DNA from: Phycisphaeraceae bacterium
Lineage (GTDB): Bacteria; Planctomycetota; Phycisphaerae; Phycisphaerales; UBA1924
Length of the DNA stretch: 64,000 bases
Reading direction: 5' to 3'
NCBI GenBank assembly: GCA_019636625.1
Contig: JAHBXE010000001.1
Span: 248,001 to 312,000 of the forward strand
Numbering within the stretch: the stretch's first letter is position 1; each line of letters opens with the position of its first letter. Of this stretch, positions 17,061 through 25,768 are shown in pieces. Position numbers and translations under genes: made by a program. The notes under the pieces were generated by a model. That model saw nothing but the letters and a program-made list of their open reading frames with translations. It was not told the DNA's origin and did no database searches.

Positions 17061-18992
17061 ATGTGCGGAATTGCGGGAGCCATTGGGTGGATCGATGATG
17101 CCATGGTCGGTGCTGTGCGCCGGATGAGCTCCCTCCTCGCCCACCGGGGCCCGGATGGGGATGGGTTCTGGGCCGGGGCGATTCCCGGGTTTGGGGCGGC
17201 GATGGCCCATCGGCGGCTTGCCATCATCGACCTCTCGCCCGCCGGGCGGCAGCCGATGTTCGATCCGGTCAACGGCAACGTGATCGTCTTCAACGGTGAA
17301 ATCTACAACTTCCGGGAAGTCGCCCGGGAACTGGCCGGGCTTGGTGAGCGACTCAGCACGTCGAGCGACACCGAAGTGATTCTCGCCGCGTACCGGCAGT
17401 GGGGGGCGGGTTGCGTCGAACGGCTTCGGGGCATGTTCGCGTTTGTTCTGTTCGATGTGAGTGCGAGACGGGCGCTGATGGTCCGCGATCGGTTGGGGAT
17501 CAAGCCGCTGTATTACGCCGAACGCACCGGGGCGGACGGGCACCGGATGGTCGTGTTCGCTTCCGAGCTGCGCGCCCTGCTGGGCACAGGACTTGTCGCG
17601 CGAAAGCTCAGCCGGCAGGCCATGGCCACGTACATGTGGAATGGATTCGTTGTGGGGGCGCAGTCCATCGTCGAGGACATCCGCCTGGTTCCGCCCGGGT
17701 ACCGGGCGTTGATTGACGCGAGAGAACCCAATATCACTCTCGAGCGCTACTGGCGCCTTCCGCCGGCAAGGGAATGCCACGAACGGAGCACCGACGGAGT
17801 GCGGGACGCCCTTCGCGAGGCGGCAAGGTTGCACCTCGTGAGTGATGTGCCGGTGGGGGTGTTCCTCTCCGGCGGGATCGATTCGAGCGCGGTTGCGGCG
17901 CTGACGGCGGAGGCCAACGGGTCCGACTCCATCAAGACCTGCAACATCGCGTTCGAGGAGGGCGAGTACGATGAGTCTCGGTACGCGCGCCAGGTGGCGG
18001 AGTCGCTGCGGACGGACCACGTGGAGCTCAAGCTAACCCGCGAGGCGTTCGCGGCCGACTTGCCGAACGCGCTGGCGTCGCTCGATCAGCCGACGTTCGA
18101 CGCGATCAACACGTACGCCGTCAGCCGCGTCGTTCGAGAGCACGGTTTGAAGGTGGCGCTCGCTGGAACCGGTGGGGACGAGCTCCTTGGTGGGTACAGG
18201 TCATTCATTGAACTGCCCCGATTGCAGAGATGGGCCAAGGCGCTGGGCATGCTGCCCGAGTCGCTCGTTCGCGGACTGGCGCGGCAGGCGTGCAGGTGGA
18301 AGGTCGGGGATTCCGGGCCGATCCCGCCTCAGACGCGATGGGGCAAGCTGGGCGATGCGATGGCGACTCGGGGCGACCTGTTGAAGCTCTACCAGGTGGC
18401 GTACGGCCTCTTCACGCAGTCGTTCTACAGCGAACTGTTTGAGCCCGACCTGCAGGCCACAACGTACGGCCTCCCCCTGGGCAGGGCCAACGATCTGGCG
18501 CTCCTGACAGAGGGTGCGCCGCCTCTGGTGGCGATCTCGTCCTTTGAAGTGGCGAACTTCCTTGGCGATCGATTGCTGCGCGATACGGACGCCGCGAGCA
18601 TGCGGGTCGCCTTGGAAGCGAGGGTGCCGTTCCTTGATCACGTGCTCGTGGAGGAAGTCTCGCGACTGGCGCCGGACGTGCGGTACCAGGCGCCGGGGAG
18701 CAAGGGGCTGCTGCGGGACCTCGCGCTTGGCAAGCTTGACCCCGGCATCTTCGATCGGCCCAAGTCCGGGTTCGTGCTGCCGCTGGAGGTGTGGTGCCGG
18801 ACGACGCTCCGGGACCAGGTTGATGCGATGTTCCGTGATGCCGAAATCTGCCGGCGGGTCGGCGTGCGTCAAGAGCCTCTGCTCCGCTTGTGGCAGGCCT
18901 TCGAGAGCGGCATGCCGGGGCTGTACTGGTCACGGATCTGGGCGATGTACATCCTGTTGTGGTGGTGTCGCGAGCATGAGGTGGGGCTGTGA
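17061..18992 (+). CDS. asnB: Glutamine-hydrolysing asparagine synthetase-like amidotransferase of the EPS/exosortase locus
   Basis: Class II glutamine amidotransferase of 643 residues. Cys2 after the initiator Met (MCGIAGAIGW) is the glutaminase nucleophile; HRGPDGDGFW and VFNGEIYNF complete that domain. The second half is an ATP-pyrophosphatase domain with FLSGGIDSSAVAAL (SGGIDSS at 270-276) and GTGGDELLGGYRSF. Free-standing AsnB makes asparagine from aspartate, but homologues of this length are routine members of exosortase-linked EPS loci, where they probably amidate a sugar acid or glycan precursor. The UDP-sugar dehydrogenase downstream, which makes uronic acids, fits that idea. It overlaps the next gene by four bases (GTGA). 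The symbol reflects family, not proven role. Confidence 0.88.
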   Translation: MCGIAGAIGWIDDAMVGAVRRMSSLLAHRGPDGDGFWAGAIPGFGAAMAHRRLAIIDLSPAGRQPMFDPVNGNVIVFNGEIYNFREVARELAGLGERLSTSSDTEVILAAYRQWGAGCVERLRGMFAFVLFDVSARRALMVRDRLGIKPLYYAERTGADGHRMVVFASELRALLGTGLVARKLSRQAMATYMWNGFVVGAQSIVEDIRLVPPGYRALIDAREPNITLERYWRLPPARECHERSTDGVRDALREAARLHLVSDVPVGVFLSGGIDSSAVAALTAEANGSDSIKTCNIAFEEGEYDESRYARQVAESLRTDHVELKLTREAFAADLPNALASLDQPTFDAINTYAVSRVVREHGLKVALAGTGGDELLGGYRSFIELPRLQRWAKALGMLPESLVRGLARQACRWKVGDSGPIPPQTRWGKLGDAMATRGDLLKLYQVAYGLFTQSFYSELFEPDLQATTYGLPLGRANDLALLTEGAPPLVAISSFEVANFLGDRLLRDTDAASMRVALEARVPFLDHVLVEEVSRLAPDVRYQAPGSKGLLRDLALGKLDPGIFDRPKSGFVLPLEVWCRTTLRDQVDAMFRDAEICRRVGVRQEPLLRLWQAFESGMPGLYWSRIWAMYILLWWCREHEVGL

Positions 18993-20278
18993 GCGAGCGG
19001 ATCAGGCCGAGGACGTGGGTGTTGGTGCTGGTAGTGGCCGCGGCCATGCGGATCGCGTGGGCGGCCTTTGTGCCTGTCGTTCCGACTTCGGACTGCTACG
19101 TGTATGACGGGGCGGCGCAGCGCCTGGCCCAGGGGCTCCCGTACACCATCGATGCCGCTTCGACCTCCAAGTCCGCTCACTGGCCCGTGGGTACGGCATT
19201 CATGTACTCGCTGCTGTATCGGGTCTTCGACCCGGCTACCTCCGGCCACGCCGCTGCGGTGGCGCTCAACATCCTCATCTCGCTCGGTGTCGTGGCGTTG
19301 ACAATGGCCGCGGCCGCGCGATGGTTTGGCGTCAAGGCTGGCACCGCCGCCGGCGTCGCGATGGCGTGCTGGCCGATGCACATTCAGTTCACGACCGTCA
19401 TCGCGAGTGAACCCGTGTTCACGGCTTGCATGCTCGGCGGGGTGCTGCTCTGGCCCCGTCCGCCCAATCGGGCGGATGCGAGAGCGGCCCACTCGGGTCG
19501 CCAGGGCGGTTCGAGGGAGATCCCAAAACTCGTTGGTTCAGGTCTGCTCTTTGGACTTGCCACACTGATGCGTCCCACGGCGCTGCTGTTCCCGATTGTC
19601 TTGGCGGGCATCGACTTTCTTCGCACGCGGCGATTGGTATGGCCGGCCATCCACGCCGCGGCGGCGACCGCGGTGCTGCTGGCGGTGCTTTCGCCATGGA
19701 CCATTCGGAACTACCGCGAGTTCGGACGGGTGGTCTTGGTCTCCACCAACGGTGGGGCGAACATGTGGATGGGCAACAACCCCGACACGACAGGGCATTA
19801 CCAGCTCCCTCCCCCGATGCGTCCAGATCAGAATGAAGCGGAATGGGACAAGGACCTGGGAGAGCAGGCGAAGGCGTACATCAAGCAGCAGCCTGGAGCT
19901 TTCGTGAAGCGAACGCTCATCAAGGCGGTGCGCCTGCACGATCGCGAGACGATCGGGGTAGCCTGGAACCTCGAGGGGCTCAAGCGGGCTTCATCATTCT
20001 TTGACACAGGGCCCGGGGCCTCCGCACTGAAGGCGATCTCGTCCGCATACTGGTACCTGATGCTTGCCCTTGGCGGCGTCGGCGCGGTGGTCGTCGCTCG
20101 GCGGGACGGTTTGTGGGCCATGATTACCCATCCCACGGTGGTGTTCTTCGCCTACTTTACTGCGGTGCACGCGATCATGGTCATTCAGGACCGGTACCAC
20201 TACCCGATCACGCCGATGGTGGCGTCGCTCGCGGCGGTGGCGATAGTGGCGATCCGGGATCGCCGGGTGCAGGCATGA
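18989..20278 (+). CDS. GT39/ArnT-like polytopic membrane glycosyltransferase
   Basis: Multi-spanning protein of 429 residues with about nine or ten hydrophobic helices and a hydrophilic loop near residues 245-330 (NGGANMWMGNNPDTTGHYQLP). The early PTSDCYVYDGAAQRLAQGLPY carries the Asp of the first periplasmic loop used by GT-C enzymes (PMT/ArnT class), and LMRPTALLFP and LSPWTIRNYREFG are typical later motifs. It should transfer a sugar from a polyprenyl-phosphate carrier outside the cytoplasmic membrane. Translation is probably coupled to the upstream amidotransferase and the downstream GT2 by GTGA and ATGA overlaps. Acceptor unknown. Confidence 0.82.
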   Translation: MSERIRPRTWVLVLVVAAAMRIAWAAFVPVVPTSDCYVYDGAAQRLAQGLPYTIDAASTSKSAHWPVGTAFMYSLLYRVFDPATSGHAAAVALNILISLGVVALTMAAAARWFGVKAGTAAGVAMACWPMHIQFTTVIASEPVFTACMLGGVLLWPRPPNRADARAAHSGRQGGSREIPKLVGSGLLFGLATLMRPTALLFPIVLAGIDFLRTRRLVWPAIHAAAATAVLLAVLSPWTIRNYREFGRVVLVSTNGGANMWMGNNPDTTGHYQLPPPMRPDQNEAEWDKDLGEQAKAYIKQQPGAFVKRTLIKAVRLHDRETIGVAWNLEGLKRASSFFDTGPGASALKAISSAYWYLMLALGGVGAVVVARRDGLWAMITHPTVVFFAYFTAVHAIMVIQDRYHYPITPMVASLAAVAIVAIRDRRVQA

Positions 20279-21219
20279 AGCGCGAGGCGCCCAAGGGGCG
20301 GCGGATCCTGCTCGTCTCGCCGTGTCGCGACGAGGCGAAGTTCATGCGCCGCACGCTCGACAGCATCATGGCGAACTCTGTGGTCCCCGCCAGGTGGATC
20401 ATCATCGACGATGGGAGTACGGACGACACGCCGAAGATTCTCGCGGAGTACGCCGCGAGGTTTCCTTGCATACAAGTCGTAACCCGCACAGACCGAGGGA
20501 AGCGAGCCGTCGGCCCGGGCGTCATCGAGGCGTTCTATGCCGGCCTCGAGGGTGTGAATCTCAACGACTACGACTACGTGTGCAAGCTTGACCTCGATCT
20601 GGACCTGCCGCCCCGGTACTTCGAGATCCTGATCGATCGGATGGAGAAGGACCCACGAATTGGGACGTGCTCGGGCAAGCCGTATTACCCCCACCCAGAA
20701 ACGGGCAAGCTGATCAGCGAGGGGTGCGGCGATGAGACCAGCGTGGGCATGACCAAGTTCTACCGGACCGATTGCTTCCAGCAAATCGGCGGCTTCGTGC
20801 GCCAGGTCATGTGGGACGGGATCGACAACCACCGGTGCCGAATGCTGGGCTGGCGGGCGGTCTCGTGGGATGAGCCCGAAATTCGATTCACCCACCTTCG
20901 CCCAATGGGTTCCAGCCAAGTGAGCCTTTGGACGGGCCGCAAGCGGCACGGCTTCGGACAGTACTTCATGGGCACCGGTCCCTTGTACATGTTCGCTTCG
21001 GCTGTTTTCCGCGCCGCGAAACGCCCCTTGGTGGTGGGTGGCTTGGGCATGATGGCGGGATACATCGGCGCGGCCTGGAAGCGTGTGCCACGATACGACG
21101 ACCTTGAGTTCCGACGCTTCCTGCGAAAGTACCAGTGGGCGTGCCTGATCAAGGGCAAAGCCACGGCGACAAAGGAGTTGGACGACTCGTGGGAGAACCG
21201 GGCCAGACCCTTTGCCTGA
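20275..21219 (+). CDS. GT2-family glycosyltransferase
   Basis: GT-A-fold transferase of 314 residues, ATG 20275 overlapping the upstream stop by four bases. The N-terminus RRILLVSPCRDEAKFMRRTLDSI, IIDDGSTDDTP and KLDLDLDLPPRYFE (metal site) define GT2. The middle carries SEGCGDETSVGMTKFYRTDCF, which forms the acceptor side, and WDGIDNHRCRMLGWRAVSWD. A weakly hydrophobic C-terminal region (MFASAVFRAAKRPLVVGGLGMMAGYIGAA split over about 255-283) may associate with the membrane. It is the last gene of the tightly overlapping GT block; the dehydrogenase follows after 27 bases. Confidence 0.9.
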   Translation: MKREAPKGRRILLVSPCRDEAKFMRRTLDSIMANSVVPARWIIIDDGSTDDTPKILAEYAARFPCIQVVTRTDRGKRAVGPGVIEAFYAGLEGVNLNDYDYVCKLDLDLDLPPRYFEILIDRMEKDPRIGTCSGKPYYPHPETGKLISEGCGDETSVGMTKFYRTDCFQQIGGFVRQVMWDGIDNHRCRMLGWRAVSWDEPEIRFTHLRPMGSSQVSLWTGRKRHGFGQYFMGTGPLYMFASAVFRAAKRPLVVGGLGMMAGYIGAAWKRVPRYDDLEFRRFLRKYQWACLIKGKATATKELDDSWENRARPFA

Positions 21220-21246
21220 TCGTCACACCGCACGTTGTCTCCTGCC

Positions 21247-22560
21247 ATGAATGAACTGCTCGCCAAGATTGCTTCAAAGACCGCGACCGTTGCCGTGGTC
21301 GGCCTTGGCTACGTCGGGTTGCCCACGGTTCGCGCGTTCCACGATGCGGGTTTCCGTGTCATCGGTTTCGACATTGACCAGACAAAGATCGACAAGCTCA
21401 GGCGCGGCGAAGCGTACTTGAAGCACCTCGGCACGGACTGGGTCCGGGCGCTGGCCGGGTCGTCGCGGTTCCAGCCAACCTCCGCCCCTGCCGACCTCGC
21501 CGCCGCCGATGCAATCATCCTGTGTGTCCCCACTCCCTTGGGAGAGCACCGCGAACCGGACTTGTCCTTTGTTGAAAAGTCAACGGAGATGGTCGCTTCA
21601 ACCCTGCGCCGGGGACAGTTGATCATCCTGACGTCCACCAGCTATCCCGGCACCACACGCGGCGTGTGCAAGCCGATCCTCGATCGACGAGGGCTTGCCT
21701 GCGGAACGGACTACTTTCTCGCCTTCAGCCCCGAACGCGAAGACCCCGGACGGCCCGGCGTTCAGACCCGCACCATCCCGCGGCTGGTCGGGGGCGTGGA
21801 CGAGCCGTCCGCACGAGTGGCAGAGGCGCTCCTGGCCGCGGCGGTCGAGAGGGTCATCCCTGTCGACTCCGCGGAGATCGCGGAGTCAGCCAAGCTCCTG
21901 GAGAACATCTACCGCGCGGTCAACATCGCGCTCGTCAACGAGCTCAAGCCCGTGCTGGCGGCCATGGGCATCGACATCTGGAAAGTCATCGACGCCGCGG
22001 CGACCAAGCCCTTCGGCTTTCAGCCGTTCTACCCCGGCCCGGGCCTCGGCGGTCATTGCATCCCCATCGATCCGTTCTACCTGACTTGGAGAGCCAGGGA
22101 GTTCGGGCATGTCACGCGGTTCATTGAACTGGCGGGCGAGATCAACAGTCGAATGCCGCATCAGGTCGTCGACGCGGTCGCCAGGGCATTGGATGAAAGC
22201 GGAAAGACGGTGAAGGGGGCGAGCGTTCTCGTGATCGGCCTTGCGTACAAGCCGGACATCGACGACATCCGGGAGTCGCCCGCCGCGGAGATAATCACGC
22301 TTCTCGCAGGGATGGGCGCGAGAATCGCCTACCACGACCCGCATATTCCTCGCTTCCCCCGGATGAGGAAGTACCAGCACGACCTGTGCTCCGTGGACCT
22401 GACCCAGCAGAACATCGCGGCGGCAGACTGCGTGGTTATCGTGACCAATCACTCAGGGGTTGATTACGTGTTGCTGGGCGAGCACGCTCGGTTGATTGTC
22501 GATACTCGGAACGCAATGTCCGCGGTGAAGAACCCTCGGGCCCGTATTGTGCGGGCGTAA
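21247..22560 (+). CDS. Nucleotide-sugar 6-dehydrogenase (WbpA/WecC-like UDP-GlcNAc or UDP-ManNAc dehydrogenase)
   Basis: Cytoplasmic NAD-dependent enzyme of 437 residues that oxidises C6 of a UDP-sugar to a uronic acid. VAVVGLGYVGLPTVRAF (GLGYVGLP 19-26) binds NAD; Cys271 in GPGLGGHCIPIDPFYLTW is the catalytic thiol; VLVIGLAYKPDIDDIRESPA is the C-terminal domain signature. The IPIDPFYLTW context is that of the UDP-N-acetylhexosamine dehydrogenases rather than UDP-glucose dehydrogenase. ATG 21247 is preferred over a TTG four codons earlier; neither has a strong ribosome site. The uronate product would be a natural substrate for the AsnB-type amidotransferase upstream, giving a uronamide; that link is inference. 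Confidence 0.92.
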   Translation: MNELLAKIASKTATVAVVGLGYVGLPTVRAFHDAGFRVIGFDIDQTKIDKLRRGEAYLKHLGTDWVRALAGSSRFQPTSAPADLAAADAIILCVPTPLGEHREPDLSFVEKSTEMVASTLRRGQLIILTSTSYPGTTRGVCKPILDRRGLACGTDYFLAFSPEREDPGRPGVQTRTIPRLVGGVDEPSARVAEALLAAAVERVIPVDSAEIAESAKLLENIYRAVNIALVNELKPVLAAMGIDIWKVIDAAATKPFGFQPFYPGPGLGGHCIPIDPFYLTWRAREFGHVTRFIELAGEINSRMPHQVVDAVARALDESGKTVKGASVLVIGLAYKPDIDDIRESPAAEIITLLAGMGARIAYHDPHIPRFPRMRKYQHDLCSVDLTQQNIAAADCVVIVTNHSGVDYVLLGEHARLIVDTRNAMSAVKNPRARIVRA

Positions 22561-22670
22561 GAGCCGTCCGGAGGTTCAGGGATGTGTGAGGGAACCTGGA
22601 GAGTGCGAATTACGCCGATCGAGAACTGATCAGTGCGGAACGTTCGAGCTCACGTGGGATGTGAAAGCTG

Positions 22671-23714
22671 ATGTCCAAGACCGCGCTCATCACGGGAATC
22701 ACCGGCCAGGACGGCTCGTACCTCGTCGAGCTGTTGCTGGACAAGGGTTACCACATTCACGGTCTTGTCCGCCGGACGTCGCAGTTCAACCGCGAGAGGA
22801 TCGACCAGACCCGTTCACAGGCCGCGGCGAAGGGACAGACCTTCGAGCTTCACTACGGCGACCTTGCCGATGCGAGCAGCATTTCGCGGGTCATCGCCAA
22901 GGTCCGGCCCGACGAGTTGTACAACCTCGGAGGGCAGTCACACGTCGGGGTGTCATTTGAGGAGCCGGAATACACGGCCCTGGTCGATGCGCTCGGCGTG
23001 CTTCGGCTGCTTGAATCGATCAAACACATTTCGCCGACGACCCGCCTGTACCAGGCGTCGTCATCCGAGCTCTTCGGTTCCACCGGTGGCCGCCCCGCGA
23101 ACGAGCAAACCCCCTTCCGGCCCCGGTCGCCCTACGCCGCGGCGAAGCAGTACGCCTACTGGACAGTCGTGAACTACCGCGAGTCGTACGGGCTTCACGC
23201 GAGCAACGGGATTCTGTTCAATCACGAATCTCCCCGACGAGGCGAGAACTTCGTGACAAGAAAGATCACGCTGGGAATGGCCCGGATCCGGGCCGGTCTC
23301 GAGCAAACGCTAAGGCTGGGGAACCTCGACGCCCGCCGCGATTGGGGCTATGCCAAGGAATACGTGGAACTGATGTGGCGGATTCTGCAGCAGCAAGCAG
23401 CGGACGACTACGTGATCGCCACCGGAGAATCGCACTCGGTGCGCGAGTTTGTGGAACACGCGGCACGTTTCGCCGGATTCGACCTGACGTGGGAGGGTTC
23501 GGGCGTTCACGAGGTCGGCCGGGATGCGAAGTCCGGCAGGGTGCTGGTTCAGATCGATCCGAGGTACTACCGACCCGCGGAAATCGATGTGACCGCCGCC
23601 GACCCCGGAAAGGCAGGGGCCAAGCTGAACTGGAATCCTCAGGTAAGGTTCCCCGAGCTGGTGCGAATCATGATGAAGGCGGACTTGGAGCGGCTCGGAA
23701 TCAGGGCGGATTGA
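22671..23714 (+). CDS. gmd: GDP-mannose 4,6-dehydratase
   Basis: Cytoplasmic extended short-chain dehydrogenase of 347 residues that converts GDP-mannose to GDP-4-keto-6-deoxymannose. [20 protein letters not shown] (NADP site GITGQDG 9-15), [13 protein letters not shown], the [12 protein letters not shown]xxxK catalytic pair, [17 protein letters not shown] and [17 protein letters not shown] are all diagnostic for Gmd. It begins at ATG 22671 after a 110-base gap from the dehydrogenase. No fucose synthase (Fcl), RMD reductase or perosamine aminotransferase is seen in the window, so the keto-sugar must be finished by an enzyme encoded elsewhere. Confidence 0.96.
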   Translation: MSKTALITGITGQDGSYLVELLLDKGYHIHGLVRRTSQFNRERIDQTRSQAAAKGQTFELHYGDLADASSISRVIAKVRPDELYNLGGQSHVGVSFEEPEYTALVDALGVLRLLESIKHISPTTRLYQASSSELFGSTGGRPANEQTPFRPRSPYAAAKQYAYWTVVNYRESYGLHASNGILFNHESPRRGENFVTRKITLGMARIRAGLEQTLRLGNLDARRDWGYAKEYVELMWRILQQQAADDYVIATGESHSVREFVEHAARFAGFDLTWEGSGVHEVGRDAKSGRVLVQIDPRYYRPAEIDVTAADPGKAGAKLNWNPQVRFPELVRIMMKADLERLGIRAD

Positions 23715-23754
23715 CGGCCGACCGAGATCGGGAGACATACGCGTTCTCGAACGC

Positions 23755-24588
23755 ATGGTGCTACGTCCGATGGTTGAGACGACAGAGACCGAAGCCGTTC
23801 CAGACACCAACGCCGCGGGCGACTCGCGACGGCACGTTGTCCTTCGCGGCTTTCCCTTTCTGCATATCACCGAGCGGGGGCTGGTGGATCTGGTCATGCG
23901 AGAACGAGGGCAGTGGATCATCACGCCCAATCTTGACATTCTTCGTCAAGGGTGCCAAAGACCGGAGATCGCGGCGCTTCTCCGCCGCGCCGATGTGCTG
24001 GTCGCGGACGGCATGCCCCTCATCTGGGCCAGTCGGTTGCAGCGAACCCCGTTGCCGGAGCGGGTTTCGGGTTCCCACATCATCTGGTCGATCCCCGAGG
24101 CCGCGGCACGGCACGGGAAGTCGATCTTCCTTCTCGGCGGTGCGCCGGGCGCGGCCGACGCGTGCGCCAAGGTGTTGATGGAGAAGTTCCCTTCGCTTCG
24201 TATCACGGGCACGTACTGCCCCCCCTTCGGATTTGAGAAATCGGACGCTGAGATGGACAGGGCGGGCCAGGCCGTCGCCGCCGCGCCGGCGGACATCGTG
24301 TTCGTGGCCCTGAGCTTCCCGAAGGGGGAACACTTGATCGAGCGGATTCGCGGCGTCGCGCCGCACTCTTGGTGGATCGGAGTCGGGATCTCGTTCAGCT
24401 TCGTCGCGGGCGAAGTGAAGAAGGCCCCCCGATGGATGCAAAGGGCGGGTCTGGAATGGGTGCACCGGCTCGCGCAGGAACCGCGCCGGCTCGCCCGCCG
24501 ATACCTGATCGACGGCCTTCCCTTCGCCGCCCGGTTGTTGGGGAGTGCGGCCTGGCGGGGGGTGTTTGGTCGTTCCGGTAACTCCTAG
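23755..24588 (+). CDS. WecG/TagA/CpsF-family glycosyltransferase (GT26)
   Basis: Predicted membrane-surface glycosyltransferase of 277 residues that adds the second sugar to a polyprenyl-diphosphate-linked first sugar. The conserved core runs WIITPNLDILRQGCQRPE, VLVADGMPLIWASR (the ADGxP motif with catalytic Asp), RVSGSHIIW, SIFLLGGAPGAADA, GTYCPPFGFE, IVFVALSFPKGEHLI and WWIGVGISFSFVAGEVKKAPRWMQRAGLEW, matching the family along its whole length. The start could be ATG 23755 or ATG 23770. In combination with the initiating sugar-phosphate transferase at 29637 it defines the first two steps of the glycan. Confidence 0.93.
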   Translation: MVLRPMVETTETEAVPDTNAAGDSRRHVVLRGFPFLHITERGLVDLVMRERGQWIITPNLDILRQGCQRPEIAALLRRADVLVADGMPLIWASRLQRTPLPERVSGSHIIWSIPEAAARHGKSIFLLGGAPGAADACAKVLMEKFPSLRITGTYCPPFGFEKSDAEMDRAGQAVAAAPADIVFVALSFPKGEHLIERIRGVAPHSWWIGVGISFSFVAGEVKKAPRWMQRAGLEWVHRLAQEPRRLARRYLIDGLPFAARLLGSAAWRGVFGRSGNS

Positions 24589-24760
24589 GAATCCCAGCGG
24601 CGTTCCGATCGAACGGCTCAGCATGCCCCCGAGGTGCGGGTTCCGGTTCGATCGGCCCGAACACCGGGCTACGATCTCCGATAAGAGTGTCGCAGGGCGG
24701 CGACTGTGGGCCCTCCGTTGGAGGCGGAGCCGGTTTTCGTCCGGCTGAACGGGGTGGAGG

Positions 24761-25768
24761 ATGACCGCAGGGTTGAACGGACATCACTCGCAACTCAACG
24801 GCCATGCGTATGCCGCACCTCCCGCTGCGCGCCGGCAGGTCCAGGCGGTCGTACTGCTGGCCGGAAGTGTCCGGCCAAGCGACCTCAGCACCGCCATAGA
24901 TCGCTCGCTGCTTCAGCTCCCCGTCGAGCCGGGACACACCGTCCTGTCAAAGTGGCAAGACGAGGTGTCGTCGCTCGCGGCGGCGCTTTCGGTGGAAAGG
25001 CTGGCTCTCCGAATCGTCATCGATCGTGCCGCCGCTCCGCCGGCACCACCGGCGCCGGCCGAACGCGTGCGCCTGACCGTGGAGCGCGACGCCAGGGAGT
25101 ACCGAGGCACGGGCGGGCTGCTTCGCGATCTCGCGGTTTCGTACGCCCCGCATGACCTGTTGCTGGTCGCCAACGCCGCCCAGATCCTCGTCGAGCCTCT
25201 GACCAGCCTCGTTGACAATCTGTTCGCCGCTGGTGGGAACGTCTCGTTCATCGGTCACCGCGATGGCACGCCGTGCGGACTGTTCCTCGTGCGATGCGAC
25301 ACGCTGGCCTCGATCCGAGACATCGGCTTCCTCGACTTCAAGGAGCAGGTGCTCCCCAAGCTCGGCGTGATGGGGCACCCTGTTCGACCCGTGATCCGGG
25401 ATTCCGCCACGGCCCTCCCTATCCGCACGCTGGATGGGTACCTCTCCGGCCTGCGGGCCATCGCGAGAATGCGCGCCGGCAAGCCCCGCGACACGGACCC
25501 CTTCGGTGAGGACTGGTCGCCGACGTTCGCGATCGTGGAGCCCGACGCCGTGGTAGACCCCACGGCGACGATCCACGATTCGGTCGTGCTCGGCGGCGCC
25601 AAGGTGGAGAGGGGAGCCGTTGTCGTCCGCTCGGTCATCGGGCCCACCGCCGTGGTCAAGGCTGGCGAGACGGTCGCTGATGCCGCGCTCGGTGTGCCCC
25701 GCGACATCGCCATGGAGCAGCGAGAGACGCGTGAACGGATGGCCGGCGCCACGGAGGCCAAGCCATGA
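24761..25768 (+). CDS. Degenerate sugar-nucleotidyltransferase-like protein with short left-handed beta-helix end
   Basis: 335 residues. The body from QVQAVVLLAGSVRPSDLS onward lines up with NDP-sugar pyrophosphorylases (mannose-1-phosphate guanylyltransferase type): LLRDLAVSYAPHDLLLVANAAQIL sits where the donor-binding region lies, and FAIVEPDAVVDPTATIHDSVVLGGAKVERGAVV is a hexapeptide-type left-handed helix turn. The signature GxGTRLxPLT is missing; GSVRPSDLSTAIDRSLLQLP stands in its place, and the usual metal-binding Asp is replaced in LLVANAAQ. It is therefore probably not an active guanylyltransferase. It overlaps the exosortase gene by four bases (ATGA), so the two are made together. 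A regulatory, nucleotide-sugar-sensing or scaffold role is possible but unproven. Confidence 0.7.
   Translation: MTAGLNGHHSQLNGHAYAAPPAARRQVQAVVLLAGSVRPSDLSTAIDRSLLQLPVEPGHTVLSKWQDEVSSLAAALSVERLALRIVIDRAAAPPAPPAPAERVRLTVERDAREYRGTGGLLRDLAVSYAPHDLLLVANAAQILVEPLTSLVDNLFAAGGNVSFIGHRDGTPCGLFLVRCDTLASIRDIGFLDFKEQVLPKLGVMGHPVRPVIRDSATALPIRTLDGYLSGLRAIARMRAGKPRDTDPFGEDWSPTFAIVEPDAVVDPTATIHDSVVLGGAKVERGAVVVRSVIGPTAVVKAGETVADAALGVPRDIAMEQRETRERMAGATEAKP

Noticed and set aside
17061..18992. Plain biosynthetic asparagine synthetase
   Set aside because: Motifs allow it, but its position inside an overlapping EPS gene block favours a glycan-related amidotransferase; kept as an alternative only.
24640..24760. 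Possible tRNA because of a ggttcgatcg string
   Set aside because: No matching acceptor stem, anticodon arm or CCA-adjacent structure around it.
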